From Iris pallida (Eukaryota; Streptophyta; Magnoliopsida; Asparagales; Iridaceae), in the NCBI GenBank assembly GCA_029216955.1, contig JANAVB010029819.1, forward strand, positions 37,861,488-37,925,487: 64,000 nucleotides of DNA, read 5' to 3'. A program made the translations under genes and the position numbers. Each line of letters starts with the position of its first letter. Position 1 is the stretch's first letter. The notes under the pieces were generated by a model. It saw only the letters and a program-made list of their open reading frames with translations, did no database searches and had not been told where the DNA came from. This document shows, in pieces, positions 48,464-62,200 of the stretch.

Positions 48464-51400
48464 ATTCATATCTTTTGATATTTATTTGTTTTATATCTTT
48501 TAGTTGGGATGATGAGAGAAAATATTTGTTTGTCTTGCACTTGACTATTTATGGAAGTTCTTTTAAGAATCACATGGTTTTGTGCTTTGTCTTGTTTTTA
48601 TATTTACCTCCGTTTTTAGTGCACATTTTTAAATCTATATCTTCTATATACTCCTATTGTGCACTATGAAAACATTTTCGTAAAATATGATTCTTACTAT
48701 CTTTAGCAATTTAGCTTTCTTGATCTTAATGATCTTTCTTTGCTCATTCCTTGAGTTTATTATTCTTTTTGAATTATTGTTGCCCAATGATTTTTGTAGC
48801 ACATGAGAATACATGTAATTGATACATCATATTTCTTATAACGTTAGCTACTATGGTTTGAGCTTTTGTGTTGAGATTTTTCATTTCTAGAGAATACACT
48901 TATTTCATAATGGCTATAATATCTTGCATTCTCTAGATCGATATATTATTTCATTATCTTGGACGAATCTCAATACTTGGCAAAAAGATTTATTTTATTA
49001 TGTTTTCATGAGTATCTCTTTTGGTCTATACTTGATAAGAGATTAATTTATTTATTTGTCATCTTATGCTCTTATCCTTGCTTAGTAAAGAGTCTATAAA
49101 TCATTTTGTTCATTCAAAATGTATTGCCCTTTTTGTGAACTCTATGCTTAAGCAAGTATCTTTAGTGTTAGTGACTTAAGATTAAATGAGCACATTTATC
49201 TTGTTAATGGCCTATCTCATTAATCTTAATTAGTTATGTAGTTTGCTTATTTATGATATATTGTTAAGCTATAAAATTTGGTTCACTTTCACTCATCTAG
49301 CTATTATTTTTCTTTTCAATCTATATATGATATGCTAGTTTACATAAACAAGATTTGTGATTCTTCTAAATATAATTTTTATCCTATTTTAGATACATAT
49401 GTTTGTTCTCCAAAACTAGCTTTACAAATTCTTGATTAGATCTTGTTTTTCTTGGAGGTTTGTGATTCCTTTTTTTAAGTCTCCTTCCATATTAGTCAAG
49501 CAAGTATCTCTTAAATTTCTCTCATTTTGATTCATGATTTCATCGTATTATCATTTACATCTCTTTTTGATTGAATTTGTAATCATTTAAATGAGAATGA
49601 CTCTTTTCCATATTTTTCATTGTTTTATGAGATTTTATCATAAATATGGATTTGGGATTTTCTTTATGAGCTTTGTTGGATCATGTTTAATTTGTTTATT
49701 TTTATTGATAAAAGATCCTAATGGTTGAGTAGTCCTATATTATCTTATTATATGATTATCAAACTAATTTATTACTCTACTTTGACTACTCATGGATTGC
49801 CACATATGGACCTTTGCTATTTGAACTTTATGGTTTATTATTTACCATTAGCAAGGTTTGGATTTTACCCGTTGATGGGTACATATATGGTGAAACATAC
49901 CTAGTCCATGTAAAGTAATAAATTGGTTGATTCTTTCTTAATTAGATAATCATGGACATGATGTTTGAGTTTTATTTTTATTTTATTTTTTAGCTATATT
50001 CTGTCTATCATCATGATTGTTCTTAATTGACTTTATTCTCTTTTTTTCATGATGACTTTTTCTCAAAGGATAACATACATTGATCTATCATATTTAAATA
50101 TGAGATCTTTATATATATAGACTAATTAATGACATCTTTTGATTATATGTGCTTAATTGGAATATTCTTTTGATTTTTCATCTTTAGCGGCTATTAATAG
50201 GATATCTTCTCTTGACTAAAGATGACATTATTCGTCTTTTGACGATATTGTAGCCTTATATGCATTGTACAAAGGGGAGAAATCCATAGTTGATTTACGC
50301 CCGAAATCCTTTAGTTATATATTTTATGCTATAAGTGCTTTGGAACTAGATGCATATTTTGAGGGGGAGCAAATCAATTGATTCAATTTATTTATACCCT
50401 TTAATATGTCATATACCTAGTTCATCATGGACCCATATGTTCGTCTATTTCATATCCTATTGATTGAGGTCATGATATTTTTATTTGTGAAAGATTTATG
50501 AGAGTGTATGCAAGTGTCTTTATTATTTATCTCTCTCTTTTATATGGATTAAATAAGTCATCTTGTTAATATTAACTTTCATATCTTATCTTGATGACTA
50601 TTGTGCTTTCATTGTTTTGGCTTTCCTTATATGCTTAATTGATTTGGCTTTTCTTATTGAGGACTTACCTAAAATTTTTGTTTATCTATATCGGTAATAC
50701 TTTGAGGGGGAGCATTCAAGCCGACTGAATTTCTCCTTCTCAAGTATTTTTCTCCTTTACCTTCATATTTATCAAAAAGGGTATTCATATAGCATGATAA
50801 GGTAATTGAGTTAAAATGCATTAACTTGGATAAGCTAATAGATTTTGCAAATAAAGAGATTATTTTATATCAATTACTTTGCAATTATCTAATCCTCATG
50901 GGCTTTTAACTGAAATCCTTGATTGAAATCTTTTATTTCAATTGGTATATCGCTTCCTTCCAAAACTAGAGTTTTAATTCATATAATATTATGTTTTGGA
51001 GTTTTTTTCTTGGATTTCAAGTTAGTAAAACTATTTTTTGATTGTTTTTCAATTTTATTTGTTTTACCAACTATATTGTGTTTTGACATGCTTCTTTTAA
51101 ATATTTGATGTTCTACATTGGCAATGTAGCTTTATAAACTTGTCATTACACCCTCCTCCCATTGTTTTTCATTAGTATATCTTGATCATAATTGTCTATG
51201 CCTTCCTCATGCTCTGATTTATGTACTTAAGATTAATTTTCTTTTATCTCTTAGTACGGGGGAGCCTATTTTTGATCATGACAAAGGGGGAGAAGTAAGT
51301 TTAAGTATGAATTTATAAGTAATCTAAGTAGTATGCTTTTCGTGATATTGCTTATATCTCTTGTAAATTAGTGATACATGCATCTATTGTATCCATACTA

Positions 51401-53165
51401 AACTTAACCGATTTGCCATAATCAAAAAGGGGAAGATTGTTGGCCCAATGATTGTATCATGTTTTTGAATATGGTTAATATGTTAAGTTTAGCATTTCTT
51501 TATCACTAGTCTTCATACTATCGCTATAGCATTTCTACTTATACTTATACATTTGGTGATATGTGCCTATTGGTTTACATATTAGTGATATGAGCTTATC
51601 TATCTTAAATTTAATCGGGTTGCCAAAATCAAAACTATATTTTTGATTTTGGTTATTCAATTAATTTTAATCATTATAATATTACTAACATTTATGCTAT
51701 CACCTTAGCACTTGTACTTAAACTCAGCATTGTCCTAATGTGCATTAAACTTATCATTCTTGCTACTATGTATATTGTTTTGTTCGTCTAACATGTATAT
51801 GCAGAAAAGCAATAAGTAAGATCAATGTGAATATATGCAATGAAGAAATCATGGTGGGCCAAAGACGACGGATTCCACAAGATTTCTCTAAACCACCCGA
51901 CGACATCTCCGGAGCCACGCACTCGGGGATTCCGTTGCCCGGTTAGCGAACGGGGGTCGAGGGGGCATCGCCCCTCGTCGGGGGTTCGGGGGCGAAACCC
52001 CCGAAAGGTATTCAATTTTCACAAACTGGATATCTTTGGACAGCTGCCGCCAAGGAAAAAAGTCAACATATATCAAGGAAAGAAGCCATGCCATGCCATC
52101 ATCATTTCAAGACTCTGAAGAAGCCTGCACCTGCTACAGTATCTCTGGAGTCTGTAATGAGTCTTAGGAATATTTGTAAACACAAGAAATGGATGGTAAA
52201 ATCGAATGCTATGGTAGAAATTAGTCCAGGATTATTTTCGAATGAAAACCGGCATACCGACGGTATACCGATTTTGTTCACAGAAAGTTTCTGTCTACAA
52301 AATCGGCATACCGACGGCATACCGGTTCATACCGACAATATACCGGTTTAGTAACATTGAAATTCCAACGGTCGAAAATCCGAGCAATTAATGATCCCAA
52401 CGGCTATATTTCTAGCCGTTGCATTCCAGACCGGTATACCGCCGGTATGCCGGTTCATACCGACAGTATGCCGGTTCGCAGACTGAAAAGTTGCCTTGAG
52501 CTCTTTTCAATGCTTTGGTTATAAATAGCCTTGAACCCCTTCATTCAAGGTTGATGCTTTGAGCCTAAAAATTTCTAAACCACCAAAGCCTATCCACAAA
52601 CAACTCTACAAAGCTTTCAATTGTCATCCACAAATTGTGTTAGAGTTATTGAGTTAAAAAGTAAGATCTTCATCTTATTGTATAAGGAGATCGAAACCTA
52701 TTGTGAAAGGTTGAAGTTGGGGAGTCTTCGTATCCAAACTCTCGGTTGAAGTTGGAGAGTCTTTGTATCCAAACTCTCGGTTGAAGTTGGAGAATCTTCG
52801 TATCCAAACTCTCGGTTGAAGTCGGAGAGGCCTTCGGATTAAAGCTCTCGTGTAAGAAGTTGACGAGTTCTTCGGATCCAAACTCGTGTGTAACTATTTA
52901 CTCAAATAGTGAATTAAAGCCGGAGAGAGTTCCGGGACTGGAGTGCCTCTTGGGAGGATACCAGGATACATCGGGTGTCGGTATTGTTTTGCTTCTTCTC
53001 TTGCACTTGTATTTTTTTTAAAATTGCCCATTAGCTTGTGCTAAGTGCTTGATTAGTTAGCTTGACCCTATTCACCCCCCCTCTAGGGTTCCTACAGCAT
53101 GCGGCCCGAGTGGTCAGGAGTTCGAATCCCAGTGGGAGCGATTCCAGAAATTATTTACCTAGTTC

Positions 53166-53234
<69 letters not shown>

Positions 53235-56200
53235 CTTTTTATTCTTGGATTAGTGATTTCACATCAAACAATTTCCATTTCCCTATCTGGTAAAATGGGT
53301 ATATACAAGTGCATAGACATTAGGAAATATGACTTTAGTATGCATAGAGATAGAGATGGAGGAATAGAAGGGATGGTGCCCGCTCCTAAATTTGTAGAGG
53401 AAATAATCCTTTGGAGGAAACGAGCATAAAATGCATGCACCAATTGAAACTCAAAACTGGGTTGTTGTGTTCACTTCAAATGTAATCATGGCTAGCAATA
53501 TCCGGTGCATATCCGTATTCTTATGACTATAAAGTTTGAATAAATTTGCTTCAAACGGGTATCAAGCATATTGGAGGATATCGTGTTGGCGTAACGTACC
53601 AAATGCAGATCCAGTAACACACTGACATCTTTATCCACTTTGTTAATGCCTCTATATGCTGTGTACACCACCCATACAACCGACTTCATCACATCTAATA
53701 CTATTTCTTCCTACTACAAATTTTGCAGGATAGGTGCATATTGAATTTTGCACTTGCATTATCATTCCCTAGAATCCTGGAATGGAACGTGCAGTGTGTC
53801 CAAAACCAGCAGCACAAAAACCCTAGTAGACTATGTGTTGAGACTTGAAGTTATTTTATTGTGAATGGAATAACAACATATATATAGGAGAGGCTAGCCT
53901 CCTCTCCTATCATTCTAGCCAATGTGGGACTAAAGCCCAATAACACTATATATATCAACACTCCCCCTCAAGGTGGGCGAAAGATATTCACTAAGCCCAT
54001 CTTGTCACATCCTCTCATCATGTTGATAGAACTAAGCCCCTTTGTCAGTCCGTCTGCTACCTGATCTTTGGTTGGAACATAGCCCAGCTCTAGTTCTCCT
54101 TTATCCAGTTTTTCTTTGATGAAGAATCTGTCAATCTCAATATGTTTGGTCCTGTCATGCTGCACTGGATTGTTGGCAATATTAATAGCTGACTGGTTGT
54201 CACACCATAGCTTCATCTTTGCTCCCTGGTCCAGCTTTAGCTCCGTCAGCATATTCTTCAACCACAACAGTTCTGTGACTCCCAAGGCCATAGCTCTATA
54301 CTCTGCTTCAGCTGTTGATCTGGCCACTACTGACTGCTTCTTACTCCTCCAAGAGACCAAGTTGCCTCCTACAAATATGCAGTATCCCGATGTGGATCTC
54401 CTGTCGTCAGCACAGCTAGCCCAGTCAGAATCACAATAGCCCTCAATGCCTACATGATTATTTCTTCTGAAGATCAGTCCCTTCCCGGGGGCTCCCTTCA
54501 AGTACCTCAGAATCTGGTACACTGCGTCCATGTGACCCTTCCGGGGGTCATGCATGTAGCGGCTTACTACACTTACCGCAAAGCTGATATCAGGTCGAGT
54601 GTGGCTTAAGTAGATTAACTTGCCCACCAATCTCTGATATCTATCACGGTCAACTGGTTCTCCAGCTTCAGCATCCAGTTTAAACTTCTGGTCTATCGGT
54701 GTCGTAGCTGGTTTACATCCCATCATCCCTGTTTCCGTAAGCAGGTCCAGTGCGTACTTCCTTTGAGAAAGAACGATTCCCTCATTATCTCGAGCAATCT
54801 CAATCCCAAGGAAGTATCGAAGAGGGCCAAGATCTTTCACCTCGAACTCCTTGCCAAGTTTTACTTTGAGTTGGGCGATCTCCTGCTCATCATTGCCTGT
54901 GATAATCATATCATCTACATATACTGCAAGCATGGTGATATGGCCTCCACTCCGTCTGAAGAAGACAGTGTGATCAGCATTGATCTGCTGATATCCCATC
55001 CCTATCATTGCTCTCCTGAACCTGTCAAACCATGCCCGAGGAGACTGCTTCAGTCCATAGAGAGACTTCTTCAGTCTGCAGACCTTGCCTTCTGTCTGTT
55101 TTGTGCCGAATCCTGGTGGTATCTCCATGTACACCTCCTCTACTAGATCTCCATGAAGAAATGCATTCTTCACATCCAGTTGGTGTAGCTTCCACCCTCC
55201 ATTGGCTGCCAGGGAGATCAAGGTCCTGACAGTGCTCATCTTCGCCACTGGTGCAAAGGTCTCGTCATAGTCGATGCCGTACGTCTGACTGTATCCTTTT
55301 GCCACCAGTCGAGCTTTATAGCGCTCAACCTGTCCATCTGGGTTCTGTTTCACAGTAAAAACCCATTTACATCCAACTGCTCTTTTCCCTTCTGGCAGTC
55401 TCACCAGCTCCCAAGTGTGATTCTTCTCAAGAGCTTCCAACTCCTCGTGCATTGCCGCTTTCCACTTTGGATCGTTCTTGGCAACCTGCCAATTGTTAGG
55501 TACAGTAATACTATCCAAAGATGCTATAAATGCTCCATGAGAAGAAGATATATGATCATAAGAAACAAACTTAGCAAGATCCCAACCATATCTGTCCGGA
55601 GGATTTCCCGCATTGCTGCGAGTAGTCCTTCGTGTAGGTAGTGGTATGGGAGACATCGGAGGAACGATATCACCTGAGGAGGGTGGTGGTGTAGATGAGG
55701 AGGGTGGTGGTGTAGATGAGGAGGATGGTGGTATAGGTGTCTCAGGAGTTGGGACAGGCGCAGGCAAGGGACTTGGCACTGACACTGTAGGTACTGGTCC
55801 TGTAGTCTGCTTGTTGTTTCTCCTGTTGTAGGTCAGTAACTCCCCCTGAGCCGTAGGTGTAACACTTCTCGTCTCCTCCCTCTGTTCCGCTTCACCTTCA
55901 TGTTCCTCCTCAACCGTGTCTCTATGCCAAACTTCTAAATCGGTTACCACCAGATTCTCCAAGTTCTCTATCTCCCCCTCTCGCCTTATACTTGTAGTAT
56001 GAGGCGTGTTATACGAAGTTCCATCCTGGCGGTAATATGGCTCATGCTCCCGGAAGTGGACGTCCATACTAACAAATTTCTTCTTCTCTACTGGACTCCA
56101 GCATACATACCCCTTCTGAGTTGCTGAGTAGCCCACGAAGATGCACTTGACTGCTCTAGGGTCAAGTTTTCCAACGAATGGTCTGTTGTCCTTCACAAAA

Positions 56201-59200
56201 CACACACATCCAAACACCTTTAGTGGAAGTATTCCACTATTATTACCTTGTAATACTTCACATGGAGACTTCCATCCCAGGACTTTTGAAGGCATCCTGT
56301 TTATAAGTTGAGCTGCTGTCAACACCGCATATCCCCATAGGTGTTGTGGGACATTCATGTCGATCATCATACTTCTTGCGGTCTCCAGAAGATGTCGGTT
56401 CTTCCTTTCTGCTACTCCATTTTGTGCTGGTGTATATGCACAAGAGGTCTGATGCTGTATTCCATGTGCTGACAAGTACTCTGCAAGTGTCCTATTGGTA
56501 TACTCCGTCCCATTGTCAGATCTCAGTATCTTCACCACTGCATTATACTGAGTCTGGACATATTTATGAAAGTCCCGAAAACAAGCAAATACATCACTTT
56601 TGTTCTTCATCAAATACAGCCAGGTGACACGAGATGCACAATCGATAAACGAAACAAAATACTTATACCCATTCATAGTGTTAGTAGCACATGGGCCCCA
56701 AACATCAGAATGAACTACCTCAAAGACTGAAGAACTCTTATGACCATTTCCAACATATGAACTCCTAGTAAGTTTTCCTAACTCACATGCATCACATACT
56801 AATTTTCTTTTATTTGATTTTGCATACATATCTGGATACAACTTATTTAGAGTATCAAAGGAAGAATGCCCCATCCTCCTATGATGAAGTATCAAAGTGT
56901 CTTCAGTCCTCTGCTGCAGCTCCTCCATTCCAGCCTTCTCTGCCATAGACACCAATGCTGAGTCCAGTCCGTCTTGATCTAGGTACCACAGTCCATCATG
57001 CCAAGTGCCAGTCCCAAGTCTTCGTCCCGTCCCTTTCTCCTGGAAGATCACCTTAGGAATATCAAAAGAAACAATGCATTTTAGTTGGAGAATTATAGAA
57101 CTAATAGACAAGAGACTGACTGGGAAGGATGGAGCATGCAAAACATTGGATAACCTTACTGAACCCGTACAATTAACAGTACCCTTACCGACCACTGGTT
57201 GGAAAGTACCATCCGCAGTCTGAATGGTGTCTGTCGATGCTAGGTGAGTGTACGAGGAAAACTTACTAGCATTTCCGGTCACATGCCGAGATGCTCCTGA
57301 GTCGATAATCCAGTCTGACATTTTAAGGGAAGACATAGATGCAAGAGCGTGAGACTCGTCAGTACCTTCTGATGGATGGGCATACATAGCGGCGTTGCCT
57401 CTGAAGAATGGAGTGGATGCCTCCTCTGCTCCGCTTCTCCTGTCTCCTTCGATTGACGCTTTTTGCTTTCTCTCCAGCAGGTCCAGTAGCGCCTGATCCT
57501 CCTCAGTAAAGGCGCCGCCAGCTCCTCCATTCCCATCTGCCACCAGCAGGTTTGCCCGATAGCCTCCTCGACCACCTCGTCGGCCTCCTCGACCACGTCC
57601 ACGTCCAGCATATCTTCGTCCACGTCCACCACCTGAGTCTCCCTCCTTAGGTGGTTTGGTACAAGCATATCGATGGTGGCCCATCTCCCCACAGTTGTAG
57701 CACTGCCGATTCTGTTGCCAGAGCTCTCCCTTGGATCCTGTATCCCCCGAACCGGTAGCTGCTAGTGCTGACTTCACTTCGGGTAAAGCACCTGTCGATG
57801 ATGCGCCTGTCCCTGTCTGTAATCTGATCCGCGTCTCCTCCTGAATCATGGCTGAGATAGCCTCCTCGAGACTAGGGATCTCTGGCTGGGCGAGGAGTAA
57901 GGCTGTCCTCTGTGTGAATGCTGTAGTCAGTCCCTTAAGGAATTTCATCGTCCTCTCCTGCAGACACACCTGTCTCTCCTTGCACTTTGGGTCCCCGCAG
58001 CTTGCCCGTTTGGAATGGTGATCATAATCCAGCCAGAGACGTTCCAACTCCGTAGCGTACTCCTGCACCGTCTTCTCGCCTTGTACGGTGTCGTCGATCT
58101 CCCCTTTTATCTGGAAGATCCGTAGATTGTTACCTATGCCATCATAGGTTCTTCTCAATTTCTCCCATACGTCTTTCACCATCTCAATGTCATCTACTGT
58201 GGAAGCAATAGACTGGACTAAGGAGTTGAGAAGCCAGATATAAATCACCATATGAGTGGATTTCCACTCGTCGCGTCCTGTCGAGCCCTCTTCCGGCTCT
58301 GTCTTCTCGCCTGTCAAGAATCCCTCCAGGTTCTTACCTGCAAGGGTTCTTCTCACCCGCCGTGACCAACTCAAATAGGTGGCTGGTCCATCCAACTTCA
58401 GATCGATGGAGGGTAGTTCCAACTTTGGCGGTGCTCGTGTCGTGCTTTCACCAGCCGACACCTTTATCAACTTCAGCAATGTCGCCACATCGTCAGCATC
58501 CAGCTTCTTGAGAATCTCCTCCATCGATGCTTCTTCTCGATCACTTCACACTTGCTCCACGACTCACGCTCGTCCTCGCCGTCCTCTCCTAAATCCGAAT
58601 ATGTCTGATTTCATCGGATCTAGGGATTATAGGCATCTCCTTGAGATTGATCTCAAGAACGAGCGTGAATCTTGTACCCGCAATAGCGGTACAATGAATC
58701 TTGCAGCCGCAAAAGCGGTACAGCAACTTTCAGGCTGACCTACAGCGTAGGTGCCCTAATTCAGGCTGACCTACAGCGTAGGTGCCCTAAAAGTGGTGTG
58801 CTCGGAGGCAACCACGGCAGCAGCAGCAGCAGTTGCAGCCGCAACAGCGGCACAGCAACGGCAGCAGCGCGGCAGCGGCGGCGGCGGCGCGGCAGCTGCA
58901 GCAGCAGCAGCAGCGGGGCGGCGCTGCAGCTGTGGTGGCAGCGGCAGCAGCTGCAGCGGCAGCGGGCGGCAGTGGCGGCGTGGAAGAAGGAAAAGAGGAT
59001 GAGATTAGGGTTAGGGTTTGTGTGGAGGAGGGGTCTCTGACGGTATTCTAAGCAATTTTAGGCTCTGATACCATGTTGAGACTTGAAGTTATTTTATTGT
59101 GAATGGAATAACAACATATATATAGGAGAGGCTAGCCTCCTCTCCTATCATTCTAGCCAATGTGGGACTAAAGCCCAATAACACTATATATATCAACACT

Positions 59201-62200
59201 ATGTAATGGTCCAATTCATGAAATGCTATTTCCACAGGACTTGTAGGTTTTATAATTGCATGCAATCGACCTACATACAACAACACTGCAACAATAACAA
59301 ATTAATATAGGTTCCCAAATTATGGGCCCCATAGAATAACCAATACAAAGAAAAGTCAAATTCTTTAAGATTAAGAGCCTTATATATGATTCATGGAATT
59401 GATTTTTAAAGGAACCAAGAAAGAAGTAAATTTGATTGGGAATCTCGCACAATGCACTATAAACAACAACATCAAAGCCTTTATTCCAAATTTATGGGGT
59501 TGGATGTTTGAATCATTTTTTTTCCATTCAGCTTTGTTAAGGGTCGTGTCCTCTGTAACGCTAACAAAATTTTATATCATTCTTTAACACTTCAAACCAT
59601 GTTCGTTTAGGCCTACGTATAGTCCTAGCAGCTCCATTAACTACTATATAATCGCTTCTCCTATAATCTATTGGTCTGCGTTGCGCATGTCAAAACTATC
59701 TTAGTTGATTTTTTTTTCCATCTTGTCCTCAATTGGTGTCATCTCTAAGTTCCGACGGTCACTCATCCATATTAACATTCTTATTTTTGGCTACACTAAT
59801 TTTCTGAACATGTTGTTTCTTAATTGTCCAACACTATGATTCATAAACATGACCGGTTATATCATTCTTTAACACTTCAAACCATGTTCGTTTAGGCCTA
59901 CGTATAGTCCTAGCAGCTCCATTAACTACTATATAATCGCTTCTCCTATAATATATTGGTCTGCGTTGCGCATGTCAAAACTATCTTAGTTGATTTTTTT
60001 TTTCATCTTGTCCTCAATTGGTGTCATCTCTAAGTTCCGACGGTCACTCATCCATATTAACATTCTTATTTTTGGCTACACTAATTTTCTGAACATGTTG
60101 TTTCTTAATTGTCCAACACTATGATTCATAAACATGACCGGTCTTATAGCAATCTTGTAGAATTTTTCTTTCAACTTCAGAGATATCTTGCAATCACAAA
60201 ATATTCCATAAGTACTCCATTTCAACCATTATGTTTTTATTCTATGTATAACATCATTCTCAATCTCTCCATCACAATCAATGATTGATCCTAAATGCGG
60301 AAAACATCACTCTTAGGAATATCTTGTCCATCTATATGGACTCTCCTCTCATTTATATTTGACTTCGGGTTGAAACTACATTTTATATACTGTTTATCTT
60401 CTATTGATCACTCTGCACTTCTATTTTAGTATTTAACTATTCTTTACTCTCATGAACCAAAACAAAGCATCAGATAACATTATACACCATGGAACCTCCT
60501 CAAGAATATATCTAGTAATTTCATCCATAACTATTGCAAAAAGTAAGGACTCAACATTGATCCTTGATGTAGCCAATAGTAGCAGGGAACAAATTATTAT
60601 TTCCTCCAATAGTTCGCACAGTCGTTGTAACTTTATCATGCATATCCTTAATGTCTCAATATAAGTACTAGCTACTTTTTTCTTCAAAGCCCACCACATT
60701 ATCTCCCTAGAAACTTGGTCGTAAGCTTTTTCTAAGTTAATCAAAACAGTATGTAAATCTTTCTTTTTCTCTCTAAATGTTTCCATTAATCTTCTTAGTA
60801 AATAAATTAATTCCATATTAGATCTCCCGCATAAAATCAAATTATTCTCTGAAATTATAGTCTCTTTTCTTACTAAGTAAATTACTTCCATATTAGCTTC
60901 AATAATTGCTTTCTTAGCTTTCTTTTTTGCTACTTTATATATTAAACAGTTTGTTTACTTGTATATTTTTCCCAATCTTTATAGGCATTTTTTTTTTGCC
61001 TTAATAACCTTTCGATTGCTCAAACAATGTTTTATACTCGAGACATCTTAAAGGTAGGGAAAAAAGTAACAAGGTTGTGAAAAGAGGTCCAAACAAACAA
61101 GCCAGCATTTTGATTATATCTACACTACATAAGCTTGAAGATATTCTCCAACGAGAAATTATTTCATTATTCAATGTACTTTTCATCAAAACTAGTCTAG
61201 CTAAAAAGAAAGAGTGGTACTATGTCGACATTTAAATACCTGAGAGGTTAATTATGGCATTTGACAGTGCCAGAGCAGTACTGACTCCTCTAGCCCCACC
61301 TGAAACATCATCTCCAAGCAACAGCTTTGCGAACCTTTCCTTCATGGTCTCAACATCCGAGAAATGTATGGTGTAAGTTATTGGTGCCTTCCCTTTCTTA
61401 ACACAAAGATTGTGGAGGCTGTGTAGGGGTTCCCACTCAACAAGAGCTTGCTCCTCCTCTTGATTGCTAGAGGCCAGCCATTGTGAGGAGAGAGAGGATC
61501 CATAAGCATCCTTACTGGAAGAATAGCTTGACACAGCATCTTCATCAAGTGATTCAGTGGTGGTTTGACAGCCATCAGCTCTGCTCATGCCGCTGCCACT
61601 GCTCTGCTCATTGTCGCAAGCACAACCGTTAAGAATGCTCTCAAGACCATTGTATGTCATTACCCCTGAATGATAGATATCTGTATCAGTGTTTATGGAA
61701 GTGGTAGTTGGCAGTTTCAAGTAGTATCATAACAGCTTAAAAGGAGTTAGGCAGCCCATGTTTGGCCAACAAAAGAATCATGGGTTTTGTCCACATGAGT
61801 AACTAAACTAAATGGCCAGTGGGGCAGCATCACCTATAACAGAAGTTTGATTTGTTGGTGAAATTATGCTAATGTGGAAGAGGATGTTCTTTCCTATGTT
61901 GCACTTCTTCTCAGAGTGATGGCAACTTCGTTCATCTAGATCTCATTTCATTCATACGACAGCAGTTTCAATTGTTTCAGCATATTGAATCTACTTGAGA
62001 GAAAAGTCACAAAAATCTTCAAATATTATTAGCCTAAACCTCCATAATTTTAGTTAAGATCCTGACTCCTGACACATGAAGACATACATCTTTATAACCA
62101 TAGGGACCATGACCGTATAGAGTCATTTCTTCCCCAAACATCACTTCGGCATTCGGTGGATGTTGCCATAGATTCTTTAAACTTCACACCACCTCATCTC

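Larger units (their letters stand above)
44858..53096 (+). mobile_element. Copia LTR element with gag only (8.2 kb, non-autonomous)
   Basis: LTRs at 44,858-46,480 and 51,438-53,096 both start TGTTGGCCCAATG and end GGGTTCCTACA. The target duplication GCATG is present on both sides (44,853-44,857 and 53,097-53,101). A tRNA-Met-type primer site follows the 5' LTR and a purine tract (AAAAAGGGGAAGA) precedes the 3' LTR. Internally only a gag-like frame is open; 4 kb after it is non-coding. It lies in RopGEF intron 2, antisense to the gene. Confidence 0.92.
53836..59198 (-). mobile_element. Full-length Ty1/copia retrotransposon with identical LTRs
   Basis: Both LTRs are 125 bp (53,836-53,960 and 59,074-59,198) and identical by eye. 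The 5-bp target duplication CTATG flanks both ends. The primer site TGGTATCAGAGC (minus strand) touches the 5' LTR, and a purine tract (TTGAGGGGGAG) touches the 3' LTR. One uninterrupted gag-pol frame of 1,518 residues lies between. Everything needed for autonomous movement seems present. It is in RopGEF intron 2, in the same orientation as the gene. Confidence 0.96.
42937..61239 (-). other. ROPGEF14: RopGEF intron 2, 18.3 kb
   Basis: It is bounded by donor GTATTT at 61,239 and acceptor TTTCAG at 42,937. It contains a LINE fragment, SINE-like pieces, a gag-only copia element, a full copia element and an RTE LINE remnant, each listed separately. The rest is AT-rich intron DNA without a gene. 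Confidence 0.88.

Noticed and set aside
58793..59051. Plus-strand alanine-, glutamine- and glycine-rich frames
   Set aside because: They translate the GCA repeats of the copia leader in all three frames, antisense to the element.
60433..60891. Functional LINE reverse transcriptase
   Set aside because: The frame is short, the catalytic box is not recognisable and neighbouring domains are full of stops.
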